From CAYJAZ01 sp964368455 (GTDB lineage Bacteria > Desulfobacterota > Desulfovibrionia > Desulfovibrionales > Desulfovibrionaceae), in the NCBI GenBank assembly GCA_964368455.1, contig CAYJAZ010000027.1, forward strand, positions 1 to 30,151: 30,151 nt of DNA, read 5' to 3'. The notes beneath the pieces are model-generated. The model saw only the letters and a program-made list of their open reading frames with translations, was not told the origin of the DNA and made no database searches. Every line of letters starts with the position of its first letter. Positions within the stretch are counted from its first letter, which is position 1. Below, piece by piece: positions 16,101 through 23,772 of this stretch. The translations under genes were made by a program, and so were the position numbers.

Positions 16101-17099
16101 GTCCTTAAAAAGCACATTTGTCCCATCAAAAGAAAAGAAAGTACTCACTTCTGAATCTATCACTACCTCATCTCTTAACCAAAGAAATTCCGCCAAAACA
16201 ACATTAGATTTTAAATCTACAGTAAGTGGAAATTCTGGTGTTGGAGGTAATTCTTTTGCTACTAATTTGATCTTTGCATGCAATTTAGCATCGTCGATAA
16301 GTGGAAAAACTCTGCCCCATCTTCTATCGTGTGCAACTAAATCACAAGTAAAAGTGGCTGGAGTGTAGATGATTGTGCCTGTAACATTTGTTTGCTCTTC
16401 TTTCACTCTCACATCAGTAAATTCTGCCTTCATGTGAGAAATTTCTGCTTTCATCGAAACATCTGCGTGTAAATCCACGTCAAAGCCACTCAAATACATG
16501 ACTTCTTTAGAGACAAAGACATTGTCCAAATCAATACTATCTATATTAATCTTGCCCAAGATCTGCGGCATAACAATAGAGGGAACCATCCAGCCCCTTT
16601 TATCTTCATCTTCTTTTTCTTCTTCTGGCTTTTGACGTAGGCGAGGATTTCTATATTGTGAAATATTTGAACCTTTTATACTATTAATATCTATAGAACT
16701 AAAAAACATCAAAACTTGCAATGATGGAAAATCTATTGCTAATTCGCCAACTTCAAGCCAAGTGCCATAATCATCATTGAGCTTAAAGTCCTTTATACTT
16801 ATAGCTTGTTCAAAAGAAATTTCACCCACTTCAAAATACATGCCACCCATCATTTCTGGAGTGAGCAAGGCAAGGCCATCTTTTGTTATTTTAGTAAGAT
16901 AATTATCTGCTAAGCCAGAACGAAGAGTAAGAGTGAAAAGCAGTGAAAGTGTGACAGTAATGATAGTTAAAAACTCAAAAAAACAAAGCAAAATTGAAAG
17001 CAATCTTGCATTAAACAAGCGAAAGCCTCGAGGAAGAAAAAAGAAAATCTTCATCAAAGCAAGCTTATGTGCTTGGTAGAGTTTTTGAACAAAATTCAT
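13125..17099 (-). CDS. tamB: Translocation and assembly module subunit TamB (DUF490 family)
   Basis: This 1324-residue protein is anchored by one N-terminal membrane helix (about residues 32-60, LLSILLCFFEFLTIITVTLS) and followed by a long beta-rich periplasmic part. The last 300 or so residues are the conserved TamB domain, with INGEVFINEASFDFSKL and NLNINGNLTSTKGSFNFLSK, ending in ELRWKKNY. TamB proteins are bridge-like grooves that span the periplasm. They work with TamA in outer-membrane protein insertion and, with relatives such as YhdP, in phospholipid transport. The size is typical. A TAGGT lies seven bases before the ATG, and the gene starts 20 bases after tamA. A Lys/Glu-rich stretch at about 935-970 is probably a flexible insert. 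Confidence 0.92.
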   Translation of the reverse strand: MNFVQKLYQAHKLALMKIFFFLPRGFRLFNARLLSILLCFFEFLTIITVTLSLLFTLTLRSGLADNYLTKITKDGLALLTPEMMGGMYFEVGEISFEQAISIKDFKLNDDYGTWLEVGELAIDFPSLQVLMFFSSIDINSIKGSNISQYRNPRLRQKPEEEKEDEDKRGWMVPSIVMPQILGKINIDSIDLDNVFVSKEVMYLSGFDVDLHADVSMKAEISHMKAEFTDVRVKEEQTNVTGTIIYTPATFTCDLVAHDRRWGRVFPLIDDAKLHAKIKLVAKELPPTPEFPLTVDLKSNVVLAEFLWLRDEVVIDSEVSTFFSFDGTNVLFKDTNLYSEFLDIEIPHFNLNLENSRYDKTEAKVRVGDLGLLFNGIHGQSEGLLTFWGEIFDMHAKVELDTKDLRLNYYPEEYLSGREKEFVKIVSAKELETVVTANINLLGERLKLSGYVDAFSKNINLLKNGKTSSFDFETAYLFDIKTFDFTDISLILDEAILHSEALVLDFENTKVEEDEMYIPFIRGKAVIDASNLSFLDADWEFPIQSDAYVELFAVKGQKMHIDAALYNLDFPNTTLKELTLNTDVLDFNNFYYGKYPRLEGNLFVRDLQLKEVSKDFNIPNQLLEEVKISFSDPLKTVENEIDIALSSKGVFELDAKASINFFSKYLKIEILRADSEHTKQRLELDKPITFDFASSYKLSPTKLYLFENNKKASVELDFNYTADFIDLYLKTDIASSFVNSYLKNTLFPTGMFKVDVDLSGPLANPQGTLALAYSDIEFVRNSAKLHLNLDGLFKNNQLLMDMKFGRKRKTEFQANASLPLALAKGTLFDEARAFSFDFNWLGNIGTFLQLYPLLDFKLDGNAKIDLSMNGTLAEPKYNIFAYISKASLISDLNALYLNDIDLELKANDLRSELIVRANDANSSNSVKKTVEQVKTNKETIIKSREKFQFVQDKATLSKQGQENKAKEVEIKKYNRNDYPFYLNAYLDKVEDQYRINASAVMNSFSPFKFDGLNLVFSSQLNAKGMLNSPDINGEVFINEASFDFSKLKLNSKVDALQNLQIVRNEDAIEKISFRTLRAKTFRPSTNIRLIIPDNLILYGMGLGSVWGGELSINSRTENLNINGNLTSTKGSFNFLSKNFDLANSIISFTGDPAKPFYEVAFERSNQVIESIVKIKGIGEDLQIELTSNPQLPIDEIISQTLYGKELADLSQFQAIQVGTTTAQLLSPGLQKLNFLNVAKKTFGLDVLTLGSKDSLTKKQIEEENDLNDATIEAGTYIGDKVYLGVEQGLEDTAVKIEVEVLPSVDVKARLGTDDSEAELRWKKNY

Positions 17100-17119
17100 A
17101 TCTTTACCTAAAAAAAATA

Positions 17120-19381
17120 TTAAAATGATTGGCCAATGCTAATATACACTTGAAAGTCTTTAAAAGCAAAGCCATTAGTATTATCAAATGGTACGGCTAA
17201 ATCTAAACGTAAAGGGCCTGCTAATGTATAATAGCGAAAGCCTATACCTGTTCCAAATTTGAAATCTTCTGCAAAGTCAATACTATAAGTATCATACACA
17301 TTTCCCATATCAACAAAAGGCACTAAAGCCATATCTTCATTAAATTTATATCTCAACTCAAAAGAAGCCTCAAACATAGAAGCTCCGCCAAGAGCTTCGC
17401 CGTATTTGTTCACAGGCCCAAGAGATTGATAAGAATAACCACGCACAGAATTTGCCCCGCCAGAATAAAAACGTAATGGAGGAGGAATATTATTCACTTC
17501 TTCAGAAAATAAAGCACCAGCCTTTGCTCTAAAAGCAGCCACAAGCTTTTTATTGTCCAAAAGTTCAAAAAAAGTAGCAAAAGAGCCTTCTACTTGGAAA
17601 ACAGAAAAATGATCTCTAAATTCGCCTGTATAGGGCGATGCTTGCACAGAAAAAACATAACCACTAGATGGATCAAGAACACTGTCTGTCGTGCGTGAAG
17701 TCAAACGTATAGGTAAACCTACATAATAATAATCTTCTCTAAGATTTGTATGATGATCTTCTTCATAACCAACAACAGTCTGCAAATAATAAGAAAGAGT
17801 TAAATTTTCAAAATATTTTGTAGAAAAATCCTGTTCAAAACCTATATCATTTATTAAAGAAGTTGTTGTGTAAGCATCAAAAACTTCTCTTTCAAAAATC
17901 AAATCATTCTCAAAATCAAGGCTATTTATAAAAACATTTGGCTTTCTAAAATTTAAACTTGCTCTTTGCAAATCTGTCCAAAAATCTAGATTAAGACTTA
18001 ATTGTTCAGCAGAAGAGAAGAGATTTCTATGCTCCCAAAAAAACTTTAAACCTATGCCACGAGAAGTATTGTATGCAATACCACCACCAAAAGAACGCGG
18101 AGGAGCGTCTTTAAGCGTGATCTTTACAATATATTCATCGCCTTCAGTAAGCAGCCTTTTTTCTCTTTCTTCTCTGCTTTCTTTCTTTTTTTTACTCACA
18201 TAACTTGTTTTTACAGGAACAATAGAAACTTGCGAGAAAATTCCTAATGAAAAAAGATCATTTTTCAATAATTCAACCTTAGATTCATCCCAAGGATCAT
18301 TTTTTTTCCACGTCTTTATAATATTTATATAATCTAAAGATAATTCATGGCTACCTTCTAAAATGATATCGCCAAATAAAACAAAATCTTTTGGATTTAC
18401 ACGCACTATAGATTCAAATTCTTCCTTATCTTGAAAAGCAAAATAGCGTGAAAAAACTATTTCAGCAAAAGGAAATCCATTATTCCTGAACCAAGGCAAA
18501 AGCTTTTTTTCAGCATCTAAAATATTTTGTGTATTTGCACTCTTTCCTTCAACAAGACCAAATTCAAATAATGAAGAAGGTAATTGAGGAATTACACTTT
18601 TTATATTTTTATCTGTAGCTAGTGATGGCTCATTTTGCTCATCTTTTTGCTTGTCTGCGTCCTTATTATCTACAGTAATTTCATTATTTTCTATAAGATT
18701 TTGTTCTGCTAATAATTCATTTTCTTCTATTTCTTCAGTCACATTTTCAACTTTTGAAGAAATATGTTCTTTAACATAAGGCTTAAAAATTCTAGGATAA
18801 GAAATAGTTGCTTGTGCAATTTTATATTCATTATTTGCTTCTATAGCAAAAGTAACCCTCACAGGAAAAACATCATAATCAATCTCAGCATTCACTTGTG
18901 CAGAATAAAAACCCTTAGATTGCAAATAAGTAAGTATATGTTCAGCATTATCACTAACATATTTTTCTAAGGCAAATGCATTAATAGATTTATAAAGTGC
19001 TTTTTCTTCCTCTTCAGTATCTGTAGTTGAAAGCGCTTCCAATGAATTTTCTACAATCTCAGCTTTCAACTTTTCATCTTCCACAAGATAAACAGTCTCA
19101 TACTCAACAGTTATAAGACGAAATAAAGATCTCTGTTCATCAGAAATCAAATCTAGCGGAGTAGAAGGTTGCTCTATCGAATCTATAGAATAATTTTTTT
19201 CTTTAAAATAAACTTCACTTTCTTTGTATTCAGGATTTTCTAAGGCAGTTGTTTCTGAAATACCAAATTGCTCCTTAACAAAAGTGCAGGATAAAAGAAA
19301 AAAAGAAGACACTATGAGAATATACATCCTCACAAAAGAGTTTAAATAAGAACTTTTAGAAAAGAATCTTCTTTTTTTCAT
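17120..19381 (-). CDS. tamA: TamA, Omp85-family outer-membrane assembly protein
   Basis: This 753-residue protein has N-terminal POTRA-type segments (for example YLQSKGFYSAQVNAEIDYD) and a C-terminal 16-strand Omp85 barrel. The barrel includes FRKPNVFINSLDF, SGGANSVRGYSYQSLGP (the VRGY/F-type lid-loop motif) and a final strand ending VYISIGQSF, with the terminal Phe expected for outer-membrane insertion. TamA and TamB form the translocation and assembly module. It is longer than the roughly 580 residues of enterobacterial TamA. Part of the excess is a Glu/Asn/Lys-rich low-complexity insert at about residues 210-265. The N-terminus has a hydrophobic stretch ending FLLSC at Cys32, a possible lipobox. 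No Shine-Dalgarno site is obvious. It sits 17 bases after ychF. Confidence 0.9.
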   Translation of the reverse strand: MKKRRFFSKSSYLNSFVRMYILIVSSFFLLSCTFVKEQFGISETTALENPEYKESEVYFKEKNYSIDSIEQPSTPLDLISDEQRSLFRLITVEYETVYLVEDEKLKAEIVENSLEALSTTDTEEEEKALYKSINAFALEKYVSDNAEHILTYLQSKGFYSAQVNAEIDYDVFPVRVTFAIEANNEYKIAQATISYPRIFKPYVKEHISSKVENVTEEIEENELLAEQNLIENNEITVDNKDADKQKDEQNEPSLATDKNIKSVIPQLPSSLFEFGLVEGKSANTQNILDAEKKLLPWFRNNGFPFAEIVFSRYFAFQDKEEFESIVRVNPKDFVLFGDIILEGSHELSLDYINIIKTWKKNDPWDESKVELLKNDLFSLGIFSQVSIVPVKTSYVSKKKKESREEREKRLLTEGDEYIVKITLKDAPPRSFGGGIAYNTSRGIGLKFFWEHRNLFSSAEQLSLNLDFWTDLQRASLNFRKPNVFINSLDFENDLIFEREVFDAYTTTSLINDIGFEQDFSTKYFENLTLSYYLQTVVGYEEDHHTNLREDYYYVGLPIRLTSRTTDSVLDPSSGYVFSVQASPYTGEFRDHFSVFQVEGSFATFFELLDNKKLVAAFRAKAGALFSEEVNNIPPPLRFYSGGANSVRGYSYQSLGPVNKYGEALGGASMFEASFELRYKFNEDMALVPFVDMGNVYDTYSIDFAEDFKFGTGIGFRYYTLAGPLRLDLAVPFDNTNGFAFKDFQVYISIGQSF

Positions 19382-19398
19382 AATTTATTAAGTAGTTA

Positions 19399-20496
19399 TT
19401 AAACATTGAACAAGAAATGCATTACATCGCCATCTTTGACGACATATTCCTTACCCTCTGTTCTTAAAGTACCTGTTGAACGGCAAGCCGCTTCTGATTC
19501 GTGCTTAATATAATCATCATACGCTATAACTTCTGCTCGAATGAAACCACGTTCAAAGTCAGTATGAATAATTCCAGCACATTGTGGAGCTTTTTGACCT
19601 ATTTCAAATGTCCAAGCTCTCGCTTCTTTTGGCCCAATAGTGAAATAAGAAGCAAGACCTAATGTTTTATAACCAGTATGAATAACAGACAAAAGTCCGC
19701 TTTCTGTTATGCCATAAGATTCAAGCATTTCTGCTTGATCTGCTTCGTCTAAAGTTTGTAATTCTTCTTCTACCCTAGCACAAATCTTTACTATTTGGCA
19801 ATTTCTGCTTTTTGCTAAAGTTTCCAGTGCTTTATAATAGTCATTATCATTTGTGAGGCCATCTTCATCAACATTTGCACAATAAATAAAAGGCTTGGCA
19901 GTCAAAAGACTCATTTCATGCCATTGTTCAAGAAAATATTCATTGTCAGGCAAAGCAAATTGTGATGCAAGTTTGCCCTCATTAAGCAAAGACAATAAAG
20001 TCAAGCAAATGTCTGCCGCTTTCAAAGCTTCCTTATCTGTACGCATACGAGCAAGCTTTTCTTGTCTCTTAGTCACAGATTGAATATCCGCTAAAATAAG
20101 TTCAGTCTCGATAGTTTCAACATCACGCACAGGATCAACCTTGCCATCAACATGCACAATGTTTTCATCATCAAAACAACGGACAACTTCTAAAATAGTA
20201 GAAGTTTCACGAATATTCGCTAAAAATTGATTGCCTAAACCCTCGCCCTTAGAAGCTCCTCGAACAAGACCTGCTATATCTATAAAATCAACCGTTGCAT
20301 GTATAATTTTTTGTGAACCTGCAAGAGCAGCTAATTTCAAAAGTCTTGTATCCGGTACAGGAACTGTCGCCTTGTTAGGTTCAATAGTACAAAAAGGATA
20401 GTTTGCAGCTTGTGCGTTTTGCGCCTTAGTCAACGCGTTAAAAAGAGTGGATTTACCAACGTTTGGCAAGCCAACTATACCTATGCTCAATGCCAT
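19399..20496 (-). CDS. ychF: Redox-regulated ATPase YchF (Obg family)
   Basis: This 365-residue P-loop protein of the Obg/HflX superfamily prefers ATP, binds ribosomes and is linked to stress responses. The N-terminus is GIVGLPNVGKSTLFNALTKA (Walker A, P-loop). FIDIAGLVRGASKGEGLGNQ is the switch II/G3 region, and YCANVDEDG replaces the NKxD motif, as expected for ATP specificity. A coiled coil and a C-terminal TGS domain follow, ending GDVMHFLFNV. GAGGTG lies five bases before the ATG. It is the first gene of a probable ychF-tamA-tamB operon. A TTGACC with a weak -10 lies between it and repeat element B. Confidence 0.96.
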   Translation of the reverse strand: MALSIGIVGLPNVGKSTLFNALTKAQNAQAANYPFCTIEPNKATVPVPDTRLLKLAALAGSQKIIHATVDFIDIAGLVRGASKGEGLGNQFLANIRETSTILEVVRCFDDENIVHVDGKVDPVRDVETIETELILADIQSVTKRQEKLARMRTDKEALKAADICLTLLSLLNEGKLASQFALPDNEYFLEQWHEMSLLTAKPFIYCANVDEDGLTNDNDYYKALETLAKSRNCQIVKICARVEEELQTLDEADQAEMLESYGITESGLLSVIHTGYKTLGLASYFTIGPKEARAWTFEIGQKAPQCAGIIHTDFERGFIRAEVIAYDDYIKHESEAACRSTGTLRTEGKEYVVKDGDVMHFLFNV

Positions 20497-20572
20497 GAAT
20501 TCACCTCATTAATTCTTTTCACACACTTTGAACTTTTTAAACCAAAAGGTCAAGAAAAAAGAAAATCAGATT

Positions 20573-20620
20573 TTTTTTTCGTCTCCGACGGCCAAAGGAA
20601 GAATGCCCCTTTGGAAACCC
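20573..20620 (+). repeat. Left terminal inverted repeat of element B
   Basis: A T run and GTCTCCGACGGCC, then CCAAAGGAAGAATGCCCC and TTTGGAAACCC. It is more degenerate than the other three ends but clearly the mirror of 21133-21180. Confidence 0.85.
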
Positions 20621-20850
20621 GAATATGCAAGGTAATGAGAAGGGATTTGGCTAAAGAAGAAGAATTATTTTTTTGTTTGCGAAAAAGTTTTAAGAGTTTG
20701 AGGCTCTCGCCTCTCACTCTTAAATATTGTTTCGCTTTAAAATAGGGAGAATTAATTCTAATTAAGGTTAAGTTTTCATTTGTCACTGCCTTCCAAATGT
20801 GAGAAAAGTATTAATTTTCATTTTCTGTATGTCACTCAAAGTAAAACATA

Positions 20851-20885
20851 GATTGCCACATCGCTTTGCTCCAGGCGATGACGAG
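20851..20885 (-). repeat. Central CGTCATTGCGAG-type module, copy 3
   Basis: On the minus strand it reads CTCGTCATCGCCTGGAGC, then AAAGCGATGTGGCAATC. It is a diverged copy of the modules at 6133-6171 and 6427-6474. Confidence 0.8.
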
Positions 20886-21132
20886 TTGATAGTGCCTACT
20901 TAATGGAATAAATATTTCTTTAGTTTCTTTTCTTATAATCAATACTAGAACTCACATTTGGAACATAGTGACAAATGGCAACTTGTTTTGGATAAAAATT
21001 GATTTCTCACTATTTTAAAGCGAAACAGTATTTAATGTTTTGGTGCGAAGCAGCAAAACTTTAAAACTTTTTCGCAAATAAAAAAATAAACAAAAATAAC
21101 TACCAACACCCTAGGCATCACCTTGCACACTA

Positions 21133-21180
21133 GGGTTTCCAAAGGGGATTATCCCCTTTGGCCGCCGGAGGCAAAAAAAA
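21133..21180 (-). repeat. Right terminal inverted repeat of element B
   Basis: GGGTTTCC, then CCAAAGGGGATTATCCCC and TTTGGCCGCCGGAGGC, followed by AAAAAAAA. It directly abuts the terminator hairpin of ftsZ. Confidence 0.9.
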
Positions 21181-21214
21181 GAAAAAACTACATCAATTTC
21201 TTGATGTAGTTTTC
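21173..21214 (-). terminator. Rho-independent terminator of ftsZ
   Basis: On the minus strand GAAAACTACATCAA, loop GAAA and TTGATGTAGTTTTTTC form the stem, followed by a T8 run. The T run is shared with the edge of repeat element B. Confidence 0.9.
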
Positions 21215-21255
21215 TTATGGAGTATTTTTAGAGGGTATTAATTATTGTTTTGTAA

Positions 21256-22503
21256 TTAATTTGCTTGTCTGCTAAAAAAAGTTGGAACTTCTTTTTCTTC
21301 GTCTGAATAGGTGGACATTTGTGCACCTGGAGCGTGAGTTCTGGACATATTTCTCAAGTAGGCTGGGAAATTTCTATCGTTCATATTCACGTCTTGTGAG
21401 TAAGCTGTATTGAGTTGTGCAGCTTGTCTGAATGATCTTTGCACAGGAGCTTGTTCTTGAGCTCTGCTTGCTTGTGCATCGAATTGAATAGTATTTTTAG
21501 ATGGACTTGGAGCTGTGAAAGCAGCTTCTGTAGCCAAACCTGTTGCAACAATGGTTACTGTAAGTTCGTCGCCAGCTTCGTCGTCGATAGCCATAGCAGC
21601 GATAATATTTGTTTCTTTTGAGAGTGAATCTGTAATAAAGCTTACAGCTTCAGCGTATTCATTCATTTCGATATCTGCGTTTGCGGTAACGTTGATAACA
21701 ACGCCTTGTGCAGTTTGTATAGAAAGATCTTCTAAGAATGGGCTTGAAATTGCGGCTCTTGCAGCTTCGATAGCGCGTCCTTCACCGCTTGCTTTACCTA
21801 TACCCATTAAAGCTAAACCTTTGACTTGCATTACAGTTTTGATATCAGCAAAGTCAGAGTTGATTAAGCCAGGTTTTTTAATTAAGTCAGTGATACCACG
21901 AACAGCAGAAGACAATACATCGTCAGCTTTTTTGAGCATATCTACCATTTTTGCGTTTTTAGCACCGCAATTGAGTAGTCTTGTATTTGGAACAACGATG
22001 AGTGAATCTACGTGTTCTGTGAGTTCAGCAATACCCATTTCGGCAGCTGTCATTCTTTTATGGCCTTCGAATTGGAAAGGTTTTGTTACAACACCGATAG
22101 TTAAAATATCTTTTTCTCTTGCAGCTTTTGCGATAACTGGTGCAGCACCTGTTCCAGTTCCACCACCCATACCTGCAGTAACAAAGATCATATCCGCATC
22201 GTCAATTATATCACGAATTTCTTCAATACTTTCTTCAGCAGCACCTTTACCGATTTCAGGTTTTGCACCTGCACCGAGGCCTTTTGTAAGTGTTTTACCT
22301 AATTGAATTTTATTTGATGCTGGCGCAGTAGATTTTACTAATGCTTGCATATCTGTATTTGCAACAACGAATTTAACACCAGTTAAATGGCTATCGATCA
22401 TTGTTTGCACAGCATTACCGCCGCCGCCACCTACACCTATTACACAGATTTTTGCACCAAAATCATACATAACTTCTTCTTCATGATTAATTGTAAATTC
22501 CAT
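21256..22503 (-). CDS. ftsZ: Cell division protein FtsZ
   Basis: This 415-residue tubulin-like GTPase forms the division ring. VIGVGGGGGNAV lies near residues 21-32, and the tubulin signature GMGGGTGTGA at 111-120. The T7 loop LINSDFADIKTVM contains NxDxxD, which completes the active site of the neighbouring subunit. A variable linker of about 80 residues follows. The C-terminal peptide is EVPTFFSRQAN, a slightly altered form of the DIPxFLRRQA motif that binds FtsA. The ATG at 22503 has GGGAG seven bases upstream; an upstream ATG at 22533 lacks a ribosome site and is unlikely. It lies 30 bases after ftsA and has its own terminator. Confidence 0.97.
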   Translation of the reverse strand: MEFTINHEEEVMYDFGAKICVIGVGGGGGNAVQTMIDSHLTGVKFVVANTDMQALVKSTAPASNKIQLGKTLTKGLGAGAKPEIGKGAAEESIEEIRDIIDDADMIFVTAGMGGGTGTGAAPVIAKAAREKDILTIGVVTKPFQFEGHKRMTAAEMGIAELTEHVDSLIVVPNTRLLNCGAKNAKMVDMLKKADDVLSSAVRGITDLIKKPGLINSDFADIKTVMQVKGLALMGIGKASGEGRAIEAARAAISSPFLEDLSIQTAQGVVINVTANADIEMNEYAEAVSFITDSLSKETNIIAAMAIDDEAGDELTVTIVATGLATEAAFTAPSPSKNTIQFDAQASRAQEQAPVQRSFRQAAQLNTAYSQDVNMNDRNFPAYLRNMSRTHAPGAQMSTYSDEEKEVPTFFSRQAN

Positions 22504-22533
22504 AAAAAAACTCCCTTTAAGATTAAGCAGCAA

Positions 22534-23772
22534 TTAAATTATTTGAGAAACCCATTTCTTCATTCTGTTAAAAACAGACTCAAACAAACTTGAATCAACA
22601 TCTGGACTGATGGTGAACTTATGCACACTTGTTTCCTTTTCTGCACCGTAACGCAATAAACCAACAGCTGTAGCGTATTTTGGACTATTTACCACATCTT
22701 TAAGCCCGCCTACACCACGTGGTGAGCCAAGACGTACTGGCATGCCAAAAATCTGTTCAGCTAATTCACAAGCCCCTTTTATAAGGCATGTTCCACCGGT
22801 TAAAACTATACCGGCACCTACTTTATTCTTATAGCCTGATTTCTCAAGCTCTGCATTAATGAGGACAAAAATTTCTTCCATTCTCGGTTCACAGATAGCA
22901 GCGAGTAAAGATTTTGAAACGGATGCAGATTCTCTGCCGCCTACGCTAGGTACTTCAAACATCTCTTCTTCGCTTGCTTCGCTAATTAAAGCACAGCCGT
23001 ATTTTTCCTTAATTTTCTCAGCTTCTAAAGCTGGTGTGCGTAAACCAAAGGCAATATCATTTGTGAGGTTTAAACCACCAAGAGAAACAACTGCAGTGTG
23101 TTTAATAGCATCGTTAATAAAAACAGCTATATCAGATGTTCCACCGCCAATATCAACAATGGCAACACCAATCTCACGTTCTTCTTTTGAAAGAACAGCC
23201 TTTGAAGAAGCATAAGCTTCAAGCACTATATCCGAAACATCTAATGAAGATCTATGACATGACCTTACGATATTTTGAGCTGAAGCAACTGCACCTGTAA
23301 CTATGTGCACCTTAACTTCAAGTCTTGTACCTGACATGCCAAGAGGATCCATTATCTCATGCTGATTATCTATAATATATTCTTGTGGAAGAACATGAAT
23401 AACTTCTCTATCCATTGGAATAGCAATAGCCTTTGCAGCGTCTATTACTCTATCAATATCTTGTGGCCTTACTTCGCCACCTTTAATCGCTATTACACCG
23501 TCTGAATTTTGTCCAGCAATATGGTTACCTGCTATACCAACATAGACTGAATGTATTTCACAACCAGCCATTTGTTCTGCGTCTTTAATAGCAGCTTTAA
23601 TTGCTTGTTCTGTTTGCTCAATATTGACAACAACGCCTTTGCGTAATCCAGTTGACTTTGATTCGCCAATACCAATTATGTCTATAGTGTCGCTATCAGA
23701 TAATTCGCCAACAACCGCACAAATCTTTGTTGTACCAATATCTAACCCAACTATGAGTTCAGACTTTGCCAT
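22534..23772 (-). CDS. ftsA: Cell division protein FtsA
   Basis: This 412-residue actin-like protein tethers FtsZ to the inner membrane. ELIVGLDIGTTKICAVVGE is the phosphate-1 strand. The 1C (SHS2) subdomain and GVAIVDIGGGTSDIAVF (phosphate-2) follow, then IVLTGGTCLIKG (adenosine motif). The end VFNRMKKWVSQII is the amphipathic membrane-targeting helix. I chose the ATG at 23772, with AAAGGTG five bases upstream; the in-frame ATG at 23826 adds 18 residues with no family counterpart. ftsQ, ddl and mur genes, usual upstream neighbours in the division cluster, are absent. A nitronate monooxygenase gene lies upstream after a long AT-rich gap. Confidence 0.96.
   Translation of the reverse strand: MAKSELIVGLDIGTTKICAVVGELSDSDTIDIIGIGESKSTGLRKGVVVNIEQTEQAIKAAIKDAEQMAGCEIHSVYVGIAGNHIAGQNSDGVIAIKGGEVRPQDIDRVIDAAKAIAIPMDREVIHVLPQEYIIDNQHEIMDPLGMSGTRLEVKVHIVTGAVASAQNIVRSCHRSSLDVSDIVLEAYASSKAVLSKEEREIGVAIVDIGGGTSDIAVFINDAIKHTAVVSLGGLNLTNDIAFGLRTPALEAEKIKEKYGCALISEASEEEMFEVPSVGGRESASVSKSLLAAICEPRMEEIFVLINAELEKSGYKNKVGAGIVLTGGTCLIKGACELAEQIFGMPVRLGSPRGVGGLKDVVNSPKYATAVGLLRYGAEKETSVHKFTISPDVDSSLFESVFNRMKKWVSQII

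Larger units (their letters stand above)
20573..21180. repeat. Nested-palindrome element, locus B (complete, about 600 bp)
   Basis: This is a single complete copy of the element seen at 5849-6805, in the ychF-ftsZ interval. Its nested inverted pairs are: terminal repeats 20573-20620 and 21133-21180; arm 20679-20745 against 21011-21075 (GCGAAAAAGTTTTAA / TTAAAACTTTTTCGC, and TTTCGCTTTAAAATAG / CTATTTTAAAGCGAAA); and block 20777-20802 against 20952-20977 (CATTTGTCACTG... / ...CAGTGACAAATG type). The centre is a CGTCATCGC...GGCAATCTA module (20851-20885, minus). Inside the arms the left hairpin is the GAGGC/GCCTC type and the right one the GTTTTGGTGC/GCAGCAAAAC type, the reverse of locus A. No open reading frame of substance is present. 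The function is unknown. Confidence 0.9.

Noticed and set aside
20626..20745. A short open frame starting MRRDLAKEEELFF in both repeat loci (also 6682-6746, minus)
   Set aside because: It lies within the conserved element flank and arm, has no ribosome site, and is explained by the inverted repeat itself.
21133..21180. Element ends as classical intrinsic terminators
   Set aside because: For a transcript leaving the element the GC-rich hairpins are followed by A runs, not U runs; the T runs come before the hairpins.
21515..22306. A 263-residue open frame antisense to ftsZ
   Set aside because: It is rich in Ser/Ala/Ile with no domain, and is a mirror of ftsZ codon use.
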